A DNA stretch of 64,000 nt, taken from Mariannaea sp. PMI_226 (Eukaryota > Ascomycota > Sordariomycetes > Hypocreales > Nectriaceae). Numbering within the stretch: position 1 is the first letter of the stretch; each line of letters begins with the position of its first letter. The translations under genes were made by a program, and so were the position numbers. The notes under the pieces are model-generated. The model was given only the letters and a program-made list of their open reading frames with translations. It was not told the origin of the DNA and ran no database searches. Shown here piece after piece: positions 1 through 13,300 of the stretch. The stretch is taken from NCBI GenBank assembly GCA_024336345.1, contig JANFOG010000008.1:310001-374000 (forward strand). The letters are read 5' to 3'.

Positions 1-234
1 CTGACCGAGAAGCAGGAGATGCATGTGGCCATCAATAAAGCTCGGCAGAACAACGCGTTGTTCCAGGTCGTGTGTCTCTAACTCCTCGATTCCCTTTGTG
101 ATTTCCCCAAGAGATCCTATGGCGACAATCTTAGTGCCCTGAATCAACATGCTGTCTGCAAATCTGACAGGCTCATCAGGTCCGTGGTCGGTTCGAACGA
201 AGATCCGTCCATTGTGAAAGCACTTAAGCGACAT
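1..234 (-). CDS. Amidohydrolase family 3-like protein, N-terminal part (cut by window edge)
   Basis: The reverse strand is open from an ATG at 234 to the window edge and encodes 78 residues beginning MSLKCFHNGRIFVRT. The pattern is an N-terminal beta-sandwich strand, then a segment with AIGSLGEI, then VVLPSFIDGHMHL. The GHMH is the HxH metal-binding motif that opens the TIM barrel of metal-dependent amidohydrolases (the YtcJ/amidohydrolase_3 type has this order). Such enzymes hydrolyse amide or related C-N bonds; the substrate cannot be told from this fragment. The start is chosen because it is the first ATG of the open frame and the alignment with the family begins there. The rest of the gene lies to the left of the window. 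No signal peptide is visible, so a cytosolic location is likely (inference). Confidence 0.75.
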   Translation of the reverse strand, partial: MSLKCFHNGRIFVRTDHGPDEPVRFADSMLIQGTKIVAIGSLGEITKGIEELETHDLEQRVVLPSFIDGHMHLLLLGQ

Positions 235-1422
235 GGCAGTCTAGAAGGATATATTATAGTGGCAGACTGAGTCGCCGCCTTCTTGAATTCGAGCTAGATT
301 CAGAGTTGGGGGTTGATCGATCCAACGTCGGACGGAAAAAGAAGATGTATATAAATTTCCAGTTTCAAGAACCACAGAATTGTATTTGGTGGGGGCGTTG
401 GGTATTTATCTTCGGCTTATTAGTGAGTAATGCTATCAGCTTCATCTTTGATAGCAACCACACTAACTATGTCGTTGCCCGACTCTAGTCGCATATGGAG
501 CTTTGTTTCGCCTCGGGCTTCTTTTCTAGACCTGGCCTAACTTACCAACTTGGGAAGGAAAGTCGAAACGAGCCCTACCCGGCAGGTAACATCGTTTTTT
601 ATGTGATGTTCACGAAGAATTTAGGTGTCTTCTATTACAGGGCTAGGTCCCTATTGATTCAAAATAAGCAAATGACACAGTTTAATGTTTTTAATCATTT
701 CTGACAAGTTATTGCTTGTAAATTCCCCTCCACCTTCCACCGCTTGTCTCTTTAGACAAGTTTAGAAATTGCGCCCTACTATTTGCCTCACACTGCTTTC
801 AATAATTGTATGAGAAACTCCTCTCCCCGCCCTTTTACGGCGCTTTTATGTTTTAACACCCCCTATTAGGGTCTACCATTACTCATGTCTGTTCTAGATA
901 ACTTATATTAGTTTGAAGAAAAGAAAGGTTAGGTGAGGGTGTGACCCAAAAAATTCTTGAGAAAATTGTTTCAACTAAAAGAGTATGGGTGAAACTGGTA
1001 TCAAAATGCCTATAGAATGCAACATAAGGATTATAGGGAAAAGTGACCAGCTAGGCACCGAGAAAAATGTATTTTCAGCGAACAAGTTGAGGATGATACG
1101 GATGCGCTAGTACGAGTAGCAGTCATGATGAAATTTTTCTAATTAGCATGGCCTCCGTGTTTAACTTGGGCATGGGATACCAGTCGATTTTGAACCCCCC
1201 CAGCTGTTGTCGAGACGAGTGTCCTGATCGTGACTTATCACCAATCTCCCAGTACGACCACAAATTCAGGAAACATATACCTCATATAGACAGGAAATAG
1301 AGAACGAATTTGCAGGTATTGACTAGCAGTTGCACTATGATAACTTATACTAATAATTCATCCTTGTTGAAAACTGCTTCAGTTACTGCAACACATCATT
1401 ACCCTCCACGATATGCCTCTCA
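235..1422. other. Intergenic, no supported gene
   Basis: Only short open frames of 60-69 codons occur here, with no family resemblance and no codon structure. The stretch from 235 must hold the promoter of the leftward amidohydrolase gene. I see no repeats or RNA genes. Confidence 0.6.
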
Positions 1423-2119
1423 TTAGGAAACGTCGAGTCGATGGCCAGTCCTCTTTAGAGTTCGCTGATACCCTTCGCTGGCCTCCAAATTGCGAAGCCA
1501 CTGGTCAATCTTTGGCCAAGACTTGCCCTCTGTGCCAAGTTTATAACCAAAAATTACTTGAACAGGGAAGGCCATCATTATATCCGCCACTGTAAGACCA
1601 TTCCCAACAAGGTAGCTGGCCGAAGCCTTTGACAGCTCGTTTTCAAGCCAGTCCATGTCCTTCACGATGGACTTAACCAAGCCAACCTCGGCCTCTGGTG
1701 AAACAGAGCCCTTGGCGCTAAAGAGTGCCTCAATGTGAAGCATGAGACCGCCTTCGGACGCCCACATGTACTCACGGACCTTGGCGCGGTTGACTGGGTC
1801 CGCGGGTAGAAGTCGATGCTGCGTATCGTACTGTTCGCAAACATAGCTGTATTTCAAATGTTTAACTTGCTGTCGCAGGGCTGAGGAATAGAAAAATAAG
1901 TCTTGCTTACTCGGAAATTGCGCCAGACTCGCCGATAATGACGGCGCCATCTTGTATGGCCGGCGATTTCCCAATAGCCGTTGGAACGCCGAGCTCGTTG
2001 GGAACACTGCCGTCTGACTGACGGTTGGCGAACCTGAGCTCATATGGAACATCGAGTTCTTCAAGGACCCATGCTGGGCGGATTGCCCTCGAGGATTGGA
2101 GAAAGAATAGAGTGAGCAT
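1423..2119 (-). CDS. Glutathione S-transferase (210 aa, two exons)
   Basis: A soluble GST that conjugates glutathione to electrophiles. Exon 1 (2119-1911) gives the thioredoxin-like domain: it begins [20 protein letters not shown] and holds the IGKSPAI...[12 protein letters not shown] stretch, the family's cis-Pro and Glu-Ser glutathione-binding region. Exon 2 (1846-1423) gives the all-alpha C-terminal domain, including [18 protein letters not shown], the conserved N-capping box of GSTs. The 64-bp intron (1847-1910) is GTAAGC...ACAG; splicing keeps phase and yields a junction reading GAISDYVCEQYD, which matches the family. The length is normal for fungal GSTs. It lies 5 kb beyond the polyketide synthase with another gene and a tRNA between, so I do not assign it to that cluster. 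The function call is firm, the substrate unknown. Confidence 0.88.
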
Positions 2120-3547
2120 ACTGAAGGGCGAGCGCGTTGATGTGAGAAGGAAAAGTAGTGGGAAGCTTTGCCGTAATAGCCTGGGATTTCTGTTGGCTTT
2201 AATCCAAATTACCAGGAATTTTCAGGGACTTCTTATAGCATTTCAAACACAGACTAATCGATCTGGAGACTTCATATGTCCTAATAAAAAAAGGGAGGTC
2301 TTATTGCATCAATCCGACGCCTCGCAAGTGATTCCAAATGCGGTTTTTAATAACACCGCAGACTCGAATAGCAATGTAATGCTACTATAGAATCCTATAT
2401 GAGTAAACTGACTATTCATGATGTATGGTATGGTATCGCAATGCTATAATTGGCTTACATTAAATTGCATGCATGATTGATTCCAGTTGCCATTAAGCCT
2501 CAAAGCGCTCCAACATGCTGTGCGATTGGTGGAGAGTGCCACAGTCCCAGAGTGACAATACTGGCCGCTTCAAGTGCTGACCAATTTCGGAGCGTTACAA
2601 AATCTCATGTCGGACTCATCCGAATAGGTGTTGATAGGTATTGATGCCCACCGCCACCTCGTTTTTGACAGCCAAAGTCAAACTCTCCACCATACCCGCA
2701 GAGACCTAGTCGCTGCTGGCTGTAGTAAGTGAGAAGTACATATCGCGAGGCTTCAGGATTCCTCGCCACCATCATGCAGAGCCTGCCTCAGAGTATCGTT
2801 CCACATATATGCAAGTGACAGTCATTCCAGAATGACTGTTTGATGCTTCTGAACTACCAGATATTACTCTCATCTTTTGCTTCTACCATAGTACTATATA
2901 ATTCAACGCCATCTCACCACATAGCGGAGCGCTCTATGCGCCTTATCCATATATTTTGTTAAACAAGATTTTTTAACGAGATTTTTTCAACAAGCTTTTT
3001 TTAACACGTTGACGACCTGTTTCTCATAACGTTTGAGATTTGTCATCAGCACAGCACTTCAAGACGACATTCGTGTGGACCCTCTGGCCACACCATGAGC
3101 TTGCTGTGACATTCTCGTCAGACACCAGCCATTTTAGGATCTATTTTTTTTTTTTGGAGATAATTGGTAACCGCCTTCATTGGTACTTGCATTGAGTGCG
3201 GATCGAGACCATAGACACCAGTCGCATCGTCTATGCTGAGGTCCTCATGATGCCGCCTCATACATCTCACAAAGTCATGAACCTCCGGATTTCGTCACAT
3301 TCATAGCGGAAATCGCATAAAGACGGATGCTTGGCCAACTAGTTGTCTTGGATTATTCTTGAGTCTCCAATCTACTAATGAAGTCCATATCCTCGTATTT
3401 CGTCAGCCTCCCCCCTACCATTTCGTCATCGTCAAAATCAACGATATAAATCCAATGCCCCTATTCCAAAGAGCCCCCTGCTTGAACAAGTTAGACTAAT
3501 TCTACTCGGTTCTGGTTCACCCAATTTTCTAGTGGAGGCTATCTATC
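2120..3547. other. Intergenic, no supported gene
   Basis: Nothing recognisable. Around 2957-3003 there are three loose copies of an AACRAGMTTTTTT-like block (poly-T rich), and short T runs occur near 3142 and 3583. No open frame with family resemblance. Confidence 0.6.
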
Positions 3548-5308
3548 TTATGGCTCATTGAGCTTCACTTGGTTGCTTTTTATTTTTTTTATTTTTTTTG
3601 CAATAAGACTGCTGTCAGAATCGGAATCGGGACTAAGTGATTGTCTGGAACGCTTGCGGTTGGGCTGAGTGGAATCTTGCTAGAATTTCTTGTTAGTATT
3701 TTCGTCAGAAAAAGAAATAAGGAAAAAGGAAAAAGGAAGGTATTGTGCTAAACTTACAGGTTCGTGTAGAATATAGATCACGCCTTGACAGGGAGTGGTT
3801 GTCTCGGCTTGCAATTTGGTTTGCCCTGCCTCCAATGCTCTACTGTTTGCAGCCAGAACGAAGCCATCTCGATATTGTTTTGCCAAGTCCCTAATGTTCC
3901 TGAATGCGCTAATACCACGGCAAAACTCTTCAACATCACGACACAGGTACCAGCCGCCTACCTCAGTCGTGTGGTACTCAGGCATGCCCTTCGGGGTCCT
4001 TGGTGCGGTAACGTGGTGAGCGTAGAGCAGTAGCGTTCCGCCGTAATAGATTGAGCTGAAAGTATAGGGCTTTCCATCATACAAAGGCTCGTTGCTTTGG
4101 TAATTTTGCAGGCTATGCATGGCCCGAGATCCAAGAGCACTGTCATGACGGGCTTGCCGCTTCGCCACGGCAATATTCTCCAACGGCCCTTTAACTTGCA
4201 TAAAGAAGTTCGGCGCTACCGGCATATCTTGCGAATTGGACGGGATGATATGGTCGGAGAGCTCACTGAGGATTGATTTTTCGAGGTCTTCCGGGCGGGA
4301 GCCATAGTAAATGTCTGGCATCGGTGCAGCCAGAGGAATGTCTGTGAGCTGCACCAAATTCTCGAACCGGGTGCACTCATCTAGCTCGTCATCTCTGGTA
4401 GAACCAAGAATTGTAGGAATTATGTGTCTCTGTACATTTACCCCAGTCTTACATTCATCATTGTCATCCTGAAAGACCTTAAATTCATCACTAGAGAAGT
4501 TGGAAGGCGAAAGTGACTGCCTCCGAATTGTCAGTGCCGCTCTGAAATCTTGCAAATCTGGCATTTCTGATGCCACAATGGTGCGAACGTTACTATCAGT
4601 CAACTTCCGATCAAAAGATGGGTCATATGGGGTCGTCATCCTGTGACCCGATGAAGTGAGAGGCCTGTCTTCTGGCGTTGGCGAAGTGGACCCTACGGCA
4701 CGACTGGGTTGGTAGTTGTTGTTGATAGGGGGATATCCTCGAAGATCATGTAAATTTGGACCACCGAGTCCAGCAAGTTGGGTCAGCTTTTCAACATGGA
4801 TAGGGACAAGGTGTCGTGTAAGCTCGTTTGGAGGCGAAGGAGAGCGAGGTGGGGAATCAACGCGTCTTTGGAGATCCTTTATAGCATCGGAGACAAGAGG
4901 AATCGCAGAGAATCCATCTTGGAACTCAGGTGGATATAGCCAACTGGATCTATCTGTTGGATGCGCCGGCTCGTCCATAGATTGTCCTTCTTCATCTGTT
5001 GTCGAACAATCATGGAGCAGAAGGCCCATGCTGTGTAGCTCTCTGTTCTGTTGTGTCTCCATTAGCAATCGTGTTTTCCAAATAGTTGAGGAAAGAAAGG
5101 TAACAACTAGTGGCAGTAGTGGCAAATCGCTATTCATCTGCGTGAAGCCGTTTAGCTTGTGGTTGGTCGTTGATGAGAGGGGAGAAGGCCTGCTGAGGTA
5201 TTGGTTGGGTTTATAGCCAATGCATGTTTTGGGTAAAGCTTCAGAGCAAAAAGTCCAGTGCCCAATGTTCTCTGAGCCGACAGAGATAAGACTTATGCGA
5301 ACAAACAA
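3548..5308 (-). CDS. Fungal hypothetical protein, possible PD-(D/E)XK-like fold
   Basis: Two exons: 5308-3758 and 3679-3548, joined over a 78-bp intron (3680-3757, GTAAGT...TTCTAG). The second exon adds a basic, Ser/Asp-rich tail (KRSRQSLSPDSDSDS) ending at TAA, typical of nuclear fungal proteins. The first 200 residues are low complexity. The conserved part lies near residues 335-490 of the long model: MPDIYYGSRPEDLEKSI, then APNFFMQVKGP, then AVAKRQARHDSALGSRAMHS. I recognise this as a widespread uncharacterised fungal family. The spaced PD and xxK resemble a PD-(D/E)XK nuclease core, but this copy has Gln where relatives as I recall them have Glu, so catalysis is doubtful. The true start may be internal (Met at 5062 gives 478 aa; the full frame 560 aa), as the N-terminal 80 residues look untranslated. 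No function is assigned. Confidence 0.65.
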
Positions 5309-6662
5309 GACCTATCAATTCCGCTGATTACCAGTCCTTGGTTCCTAATAGTGAAGCCGGGCCTTTGACTGGGCGCTCCAGCCACTTGATATCCGTTTGG
5401 CCTCCCTGCAGCCGATTTGTTATTGCTGCCAACACATGGGCGGTTAGCTGCTGCTTCTTCGCTGACCAACATGTGGACGTTATGAACAAAGGACATTGCG
5501 TCGAACTCCCATCTTTTGGCCTCCCTGAGACAACGTGGTTGGCTCCAAAGCACGTCCCGTACACATGTAAAAGGGGGAGATGCATTTTGGAAGTTTTTGT
5601 CAGACCAGCAGATCAATCGCTCTCAAGCTAGGGCATGTTTGTAATCTCAATTGTATAGTCGTGTTCGTTGTTGCTATCAATTTTTCATCTTAGCCTGTCG
5701 TTCAGATGCACGTCTCATCATGCGCGACCGACCCTTCCATTCCGGTGAAGAACACTTCTATCATATGCTGCGCTCGTGTGTGTGCTCCTTCTTTGTCCTT
5801 AGAGATCATAGGCCGATTGACCTATCTGTTGCATCCTGTCCCAAACATCAAAGGTCAAGCCAACGTCCCGGCTAGCCTTTGTCTCGCAGATACCACCGCT
5901 TTCAGGCCTTTCGCCAAGCTCGTTGGCCTCACGGTTCTCTTCGTAGGAAAGGGCAAGCATATTAAAGTTCTTTCGTTGTTCTTTTCTATGCAGAAAAATG
6001 CCCTTTGAACCTACAAATAGTATGCTCTGTTGGCCAATATGAGCTGTGGTCCCCTATTCTGGCTTGTCCATGTTCCATCGCGTTGTCAACGGAGACTGGG
6101 GTGCTGTGAGTAGAATTGTGTGAATGAGTCTCAGCAAGATCGCTATATGGACAGGCATAACAAAACGCATATAAGTCCACCAGGGGAATACGATGTTTCT
6201 TAGTGTTTCTCGAGCACAGAAGTATTTGAAATCTATCTCGGATGTTGATAGCAGGTGAATAAGAAAGCTTAGTCACGTAAGCCCAGTGAGAAGTTGGTTG
6301 CTCAAATATGTGGATATCCGGTGGTTCTGATAGTGACAGAGAATGATATCCCCCGTTGCGCCTCTGACTCTGGTTCTATCTCCTGCTACTGTGAGAGCGA
6401 AACACACCGATTTCGAAGGAGTGGAATGGTTGAGCCAACGTGCTTGTAGTAGTAATTGACGCTGCGTTTATCGATAAAAATATCGTTGTTTTTATCATTT
6501 TAGATATGTAGAGCATGGAGAATATCTACAAAAATGTAGATACAGTAGCATGTACCTAAGTAGATGCTTTTGAAGAGTAGAGCAAGATGTCGTGGTTTCC
6601 GTGAGCTTCGTTTCTAAAGAGGCGCGATGTGGAGCAAAAACGAAGTGTCGTGAGACCGCAAC
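5309..6662. other. Intergenic, no supported gene
   Basis: Overlapping open frames of about 70-107 codons on both strands show no family features. Around 6470-6500 there is a short inverted repeat, GATAAAAA...TTTTTATC, with an 8-nt loop. Confidence 0.55.
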
Positions 6663-6734
6663 TGCCCCGTACTGGAATCGAACCAGTGATCTTATCATTA
6701 CTAGTGATACGCTTTACCACTGAGCCAACGGGGC
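6663..6734 (-). tRNA. tRNA-Thr, anticodon AGU, no intron
   Basis: The reverse strand folds as a complete 72-nt tRNA. The acceptor stem GCCCCGT pairs with ACGGGGC (7 bp). The D arm is GCT/AGC. The anticodon stem TATCA/TGATA encloses the loop CTAGTAA, giving anticodon AGT (read as IGU, codon ACU). The variable loop is 5 nt, the T arm is ACTGG TTCGATT CCAGT, and the discriminator is A. No CCA is encoded, as usual in eukaryotes. An identical copy lies at 29966-30037. Confidence 0.95.
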
Positions 6735-7312
6735 TTATTGTTGCTGCTTGAGGGTTCGAAGATGCTTGTGCGAGATCATGATTCTCGATGAATGTCTCTC
6801 ATTCGAACCGAGGTCGACCATACGTAGGATTGGGGTCGGTATATAGCGTGGTGTAAATGGTCCTGCGTAGCTACCGTACTTACTTACCTAGGGACAGGTG
6901 TCCTACAGTGGTCGAGTTGCAGTTGGAACTCTCAGCGCGCGGTTGCTGGGGACGGGAGTGATTATTGCAGTGGCTGTACCTAATTTCCAGCGGACGTACA
7001 GTGGATGGAACCAAACTGAGGAGCCTACAGGGGCCGTAAGGACCCGGCCCGCGCACGGATTGCGGCCGTTAGTTAGGTGAGAACCGCTAAAGTGACGAAC
7101 ACTACACCACTGTAGATACACCAGCGCCGAGACAACATTCATGTCTTACTACTACTACTACTACTACTACTACTAGGCGACGACGGGAAAGGGTCCAGCT
7201 GCGTTTTCCTGTTTTGGACAATTGATTCAATAAAATACTAACACTAGCTACCTAACCTTTCGTAAAAATAAAGTCATGAAATTTCATATCGCATCAACAT
7301 CAGCTACCACTT
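6735..7312. other. Intergenic between tRNA and polyketide synthase 3' end
   Basis: Holds a microsatellite (listed separately) and the 3' flank of the synthase gene. AATAAA-like strings on the reverse strand are not obvious; the forward strand has AATAAAATAC near 7230. No gene seen. Confidence 0.5.
7147..7173 (+). repeat. (TAC)9 microsatellite
   Basis: Nine perfect tandem TAC units, directly visible. Non-coding, about 140 bp beyond the 3' end of the polyketide synthase gene. Confidence 0.95.
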
Positions 7313-10300
7313 CTACTTTACTTGCACCAAGCTACTCAAGCTTGCAACCTTTTCGCTAAAACTGAGAATGCTGCTGGTTCCCATAATCTCCAACATGGGC
7401 ACATCGGCCTTGAGAGTCTTAGCTAGCCACGTTCTAAACTCGGTCGCCACCAACGAGTCCACGCCGTTGGAGCTGATTGATTTGCCCGGATCTATGTCAT
7501 CGGCAGCCATGGATAACAGCTTTGAAAGCTTCAGTCGGATGCTACTGGAAGTGACACCCACCGCCTCCTCAATTGACGCCGCAGCGCTAAGTTGCATAGG
7601 AGCCATAAGGACGGGGTCATCTTCAACCGGCTCAGCAGCCGTGTTGGACTCGCTTCGCAAGTGCTTGAAGAGGGGCATGCTGAGGAAGCCAGGCACGGGC
7701 ATGCGGCGCTGCTTGTACGCAGCCGCAGTAGGCAATCCAGTAACGGTCTGGAATGATGAAGCGTTTCGTGGGTCGATGTGGTACTCGACAAGGAGATGAA
7801 TTTCATCTTCTCTAATGGCCTCTAGGACCGAGGCGATTGCGGGTGTAGTCTTGAGTCGCTTGTAGTTTTCAGCGACGTAGCCCACTGAGAGGATGCTTCC
7901 CAAATCAATACTGGTAGCTGGGAGACCCTTGGAGTGTCTATATAGAGCGAGGGCGTCCTGGTATGTGTTTCCTGCTGCGTAATTTGCCTGACTTCGGTTT
8001 CCGAGAATACCAGTAGCAGAGGAGAGCATCAGGAAGAAGTCCATATCGGTCGGCAACACATCGTGCAGGTTCCAGGAACCTTGGAACTTGGGCTTCAAGG
8101 CGGCGTCGAATTGGTCGTAGGACATGTTCTCGAACATTGCATCCTGTTATCAGTCAGTAATCAAAAAGCGAAAAAAAAAAAATTAACGGGATTGAGATTG
8201 CACTTACCCTCAGCACCATAGAACCTTGCACACAACCCTTGATAGGGGGGAGAGTCTCCTTGCACTTTTCAATAATGCTAGATAGAGCTGCCTTGTCGCT
8301 GACGTCGCAGACGAAGGCATGAGCTTTACATCCACCAGCTTCTAGTTCTTGGATGAGTTCCTGTGCAGTATCACTAGCTCCACCGGAACGAGAGAGGAAG
8401 ACCAGATGTTTTGCCCCTCGAGAAGCCATCCAGCGTGCAATACTTCGTCCTACACCTCCAAGACCACCTGAAAGCACATATGTAGCGTTGCCTTCAAGCT
8501 GCAGAGGGGGACGGCTGTCGGGCATAATAGGGACGAGATCGGTGGCATTAGGCTTAAAGACGATCTTACCCATACTCTTTCCGGACTGCAAGGATCTGAA
8601 ACCCTCCTCGATCTGGGTATAGTCCAAGACACGGGTTGGCGAAGCAATGCGGACTTTACCAGTCACAAGCAGCTGCAGACTCTGGCGAATCAGCTGGCCC
8701 ACCTTCTTTGGCTTATACTGCAACAGTGTCTTCAGATCCACACTGGCCATGGAAGTCTGTCGTAGTAGTGGGTTTAGCTCGATTCTTCCATTTGCCTGAG
8801 CGTCCTTCTTTCCAATCTCGATGAACCTTCCGAAGGGCGCAAGGAGATCCCATGAGAGACGCAGAGCATCTCCCGACAGCGAATTGAGGACAACATCGAT
8901 ACCACGATTGTTAGTCATGCGCCGAATGCCATCAGCAAATGAGAGATCACGGCTAGAGAAGATATGATCCTTCTTGACGCCATATTCTCGGATGAGGAGA
9001 TCGCGCTTCTCGGGCGTGGAGACAGTGGCAAAGACTTCCGCGCCAACTAGATTGGCCAGTTGAATTGCGGCCTGCCCAACACCACCGGCAGCAGCGTGAA
9101 TAAGAACTGATTCTCCCTCGGCCAGTTGGGCAGCATCGTAAAGGCCATGAATAGCCGTAGAATAGATGGATGGCAAACTTGCCGCTTCCTCGAAGCTTAT
9201 CGCGTCTGGCAGCTTGACAACGACATCAGCTGATTGCCTTCCTAGTGTCTTGAAGCATCCACCGTCTTCAAGTCCATTCATGTAAACTACCCGGTCACCA
9301 ACTTGGACATTGGTGACGCTTGGCCCAATTCTGGTCACATATCCCGCAGCTTCATTGCCGAGACATGTTGTGACGTATTCGCCCATTGCGATCAAGACGT
9401 CTCGGAAGTTAAGTCCAACAGCGTGGATTTCAATCTCGACCTCGTTGTCGGCAAGGGGGGAGGACGCAGCCACATCCGTGGTCCAGTGCAGGGCGCTAAG
9501 GGATCCCGGTGTGGTGGTATCCAGCATCAGGGGGCGGCCAGCTTCTCCAAACGGTGCCAGCACGGGGGTGGCGTCGGCGAAGTGAGAGTGAACAAAGTTG
9601 TTGATATGGTTTGCGTCAATAAGACGGCTTGTCAGAATCTCATTGTCCCTCAAAAGATATTCTGTATTCTTGTTCTCCGGGTCGATCTCGTTGACAAACT
9701 GTAGCTTGAAAACCGATAGGATAGATTCAGCAAGGCTCTCATTGCTTGGTCGAGGCTCAGCCACAGCGAGCGTGATGAGGTTAGGGGCATCGAGATCTCG
9801 TTCCCATCGAACACTTCGCACAGTGCCGGCAATGAGGTTTTGCTCTGGGTGCTTCTCGAAGTCTCCCGAAAGCCAAAGCACACCGTCACTGGTAGCCAGA
9901 ACATGGTTGACGCCCTTATAGCTCTCCTCGGTCAGGTTGGCCAGAACTGGTTGGTCCAAATCAATGAGAGATATGCATGTGTCATCGATCAACTGCTTGT
10001 CAGCCAACTGAGAAAGCTCCACGATGAGGCAATCCTTGAGTCCCAAGTTTGCAATACCAGTTTGAAGGGCGACAGCCAGCTCTTGGGTCGCACTTGATGA
10101 GATGATGTATATCTTACGGTTCTCCTCCTGGCGCTTAGGAGCCCCGATATTAGCTGAGAACATGATACTTTGTCCATGGATGTCTTGGACCTGGCGATCC
10201 CGCAGAGAAGTGGTGACACCGTCAAAACCAGACTCTTTCAGCACCACGTCCCACTCAGCTTCTGGCATAGTGGGACCCCATCTGCGGTTTTCTTCGATAC

Positions 10301-13300
10301 TTAGCCACCATCCGCTCAGCTGGCCAAAAGAGAGGGCGGGCCACAGGAAGTCTAGAACACAGTTAATAAGATGGCCTCAAATTAGAAATTGGGATTTGGC
10401 TTTACCTCGTCGAATGCTCTCATGCAAAACCAGCTTTCCGCCAGGCTTCAGCAAAGACCTGAGGCTCGACAGCACCTTTTTCAGATCAGCAGTGGCATGG
10501 ACCACGTTGCCAGCGTAGATGTAGTCGTATTCGCCGAGCTCAAAGCCCTGAGCTGAAGGATCGTTCTCAATATTGAAGGTGCGGAACTCCAGAACATTTC
10601 TCCATCTCTTGAACTTCTCCTTTGCCTTTTCGAAAAAGGCTGAAGAGATGTCGGTATAGGTATATCTAACAATGGCAGAATTGCTAGAGAATTTGTCGTC
10701 ACCTGTCGAGGGACACAATGCTTCCAGCACTGGCTCTGTCAATGAACCGGTTCCGGCGCCAATCTCGAGGATGTTGAGGTTGACGGAGTTGTGATGTATG
10801 ATACCCAGATAGGACTTGAGAAGTGCAGGGAAGTTCCCAGACTCGACCATGCTCTTGTACATGTCGTTGAGGAGACTGTCTTGGCCAAACATCAGGTAAA
10901 GGGGGTCAACTTCCTTTCTCAGAACATTGGCAATGTTTGTGCCCATGCGTACGAGTAGCTTTCCATCATCGTTGAAGTCGGAAATGTGAGTAAATAGCTC
11001 CTCCCTGAGCTTCTCGTCTTCGAAATACCGTTTCCACTCCTCAACGTCGATATGAGGCAGCACTCCACTGAGCAAGTTCTCCTTTTGCTTGACGCACCAC
11101 TCATAGTACTTCTTGAAATGACCCTCGTATTTCTCAACAGGATAGCCTCGCAGCTCTTCCAAGGCAAGAGTCACGAACAAAACTGTTGCTAGTTGAAGTC
11201 GTCGGACATTCTCCCTATAATCATCATTTTGTTCCGTAGAGGCGAGGACAGCGTCAGGGAACTGGGGAGACTTGACAAGTTGGGTATCTGGTTTCCACTC
11301 CACAGTATGGCACAGCTTCTTTGCTTCGACTTCCGAGATGTCCTTGCCCAATGATGTGGTGGACCAACCTCGGACGGCCACTCTCTCCTCGCCAGTTACA
11401 TTATCCCAGATCGTAATGTCGCTTTGGAATTTCTGGAATCCTGTCATCTTGGAAGCTGCCAGGCCCTTATACTTGTACCCTGCGGTGCTGTCTATCTTAG
11501 CAGAGATGCGGACGTCCTTGATAAAGGTTGGAACCATTGGTGTTCCCAGGGTTCCCTTTCCTCGGATATCGATAACAGCTGGAATTGATTATAAGCAAAA
11601 TGGCTGATAGGATCAGGGGCAGCTATTTTAATTACGTACTTCCAATAAAGAGATGCATCATGCTATCCATTGTGGATGGATGTATCATATGAGGGTGAGT
11701 AAAGTTCTTGGGCATAATCTTGGCAACATCAGGAACTGTAATGGTTGCCGTGACCTCACCCTTGCCTTTGTTGACATGCATGTCAGAAAGGTTCTGGAAC
11801 GTGTCGCCAAAGTGAAATCCAATCGTGTCGAGGTTCTCGTAGTTGATTGTTGTCGATGTCGTGCAACGATCAAAGCCGTCCTTGAGAAGCTTTTGTGATA
11901 GAACAAGTTTCTGCTCCTGCTCCAGTCCATTGTCAATAGGACCGGCAGCGACCTCATATTCGGTGGAGATATAGCCTGTACAGTGTTCAACCCAGTTCTC
12001 TGCCACGGGATTGTAGCTTGTCAGCCGCCATTGTCTCCATGTCTTGGAATTTTCGAGGCTTGATTCGTCCATTGCAGACATAGAAAACTTAACCTCAATT
12101 CCTTCTTTATTGTCAGGAATAATCAGAGCACTTTTGATAGAAATATCTTTAAGGTGGAATCCGACTAGGGTTGCTTCTGGGTCTGCGATTTGCTTGGAAG
12201 CTTCAATTGCCATGATGATATACCCGACACTGGTCTCCATGTCAGCACATTCCTTTGCTCTCCGGTGTAGCACCCAACTTACCCTGGATACACGATGCTG
12301 CCAGTAATCTGTCAAAGGATTAGTTTTGCTTTTGTCATCTTGACATAAAATAAACTTACCACATGGTCCCTCAACCACGGCTGCTCGGAAATTCGAATGA
12401 AGTTGCGCCACGCTGGCTCCGCAGGGTTCCAGTCTGGGACCGGAGCTCCGAACAAGTCATGGCGAGGATACTTTCGAAGACGGAAATTTCGGCTCAACCT
12501 GCTCTCATTCCAGATCTTCTGGCTGTGGTTAAAGACGTAATGGGGAAGGTTAGTGAGCAGCACCGGTTCTCTGTCTACGCCTGCATCCGATGCCTGGTTC
12601 ACACGCTCAAGGTCCACAACACTGCCACGAGAGTGCAGTGCGCCAACTGAGTTTAGTATCGTGTCTACGCCTGGGGCGGTGCGATTCAGCACTGCATGAT
12701 ATCCGATAGGCTGAGAGTCGTTGGCGAGCGTCTCCTTGATGGCACTTCGGAGAGCGGAATGGGGCCCGATCTCGACGATCTCCTGAATCTTGCCATTACT
12801 GGTGTTGACCTTCAGAAGGCCCTTGGAACTGTCTGTTGACATCATTTGCAGGGCATGAGTGAAGCGCACTGGGGAAACAAGGTTGTCGACCCAGTACTGT
12901 GCTGTAAGTTCCTCGTCAAGGTAAGCGCCGGTGACACTCGAGTACATTTCGACCCGGGACGTTGTCTCGGATGGCTTCTCCATATCACCAATCAGACGCA
13001 AATATTCATCTGCTACAGTCTTCATGTGTGCGGAATGATATGCTGTCTTGATCTTGAGCTTCCTGGCGAAGACTCCTTCCTCGTCAAGGGCACTCTTCAA
13101 AGCGTCGATCTTGGCCTCGTCTCCAGAGACTGTGTGGTTCTTGAGACTATTGTAGCAGGCGACCGTCAATTCCCCAGATACCTGGCTGTTAATCTTCTCA
13201 AGGCGGTCCGCCAGATCTGGGGCTGTAAGACCGACTGCAAGCATGGCACCTGGGGTGGACACCTTGCTTGAGACGAAGCCTCGGTAAAAGGCCACTCTCC

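Noticed and set aside
306..704. Two adjacent plus-strand frames of 60 and 69 codons
   Set aside because: No family resemblance, signal peptide or splice link; typical chance frames in intergenic DNA.
1423..2119. Glutathione S-transferase as a member of the polyketide cluster
   Set aside because: GSTs occur in some clusters, but an unrelated gene and a tRNA lie between it and the synthase, and it is on the far 3' side of the synthase; no evidence links them.
4716..5216. 166-codon plus-strand frame
   Set aside because: It lies inside the reverse-strand hypothetical gene and has no domain of its own; a shadow frame.
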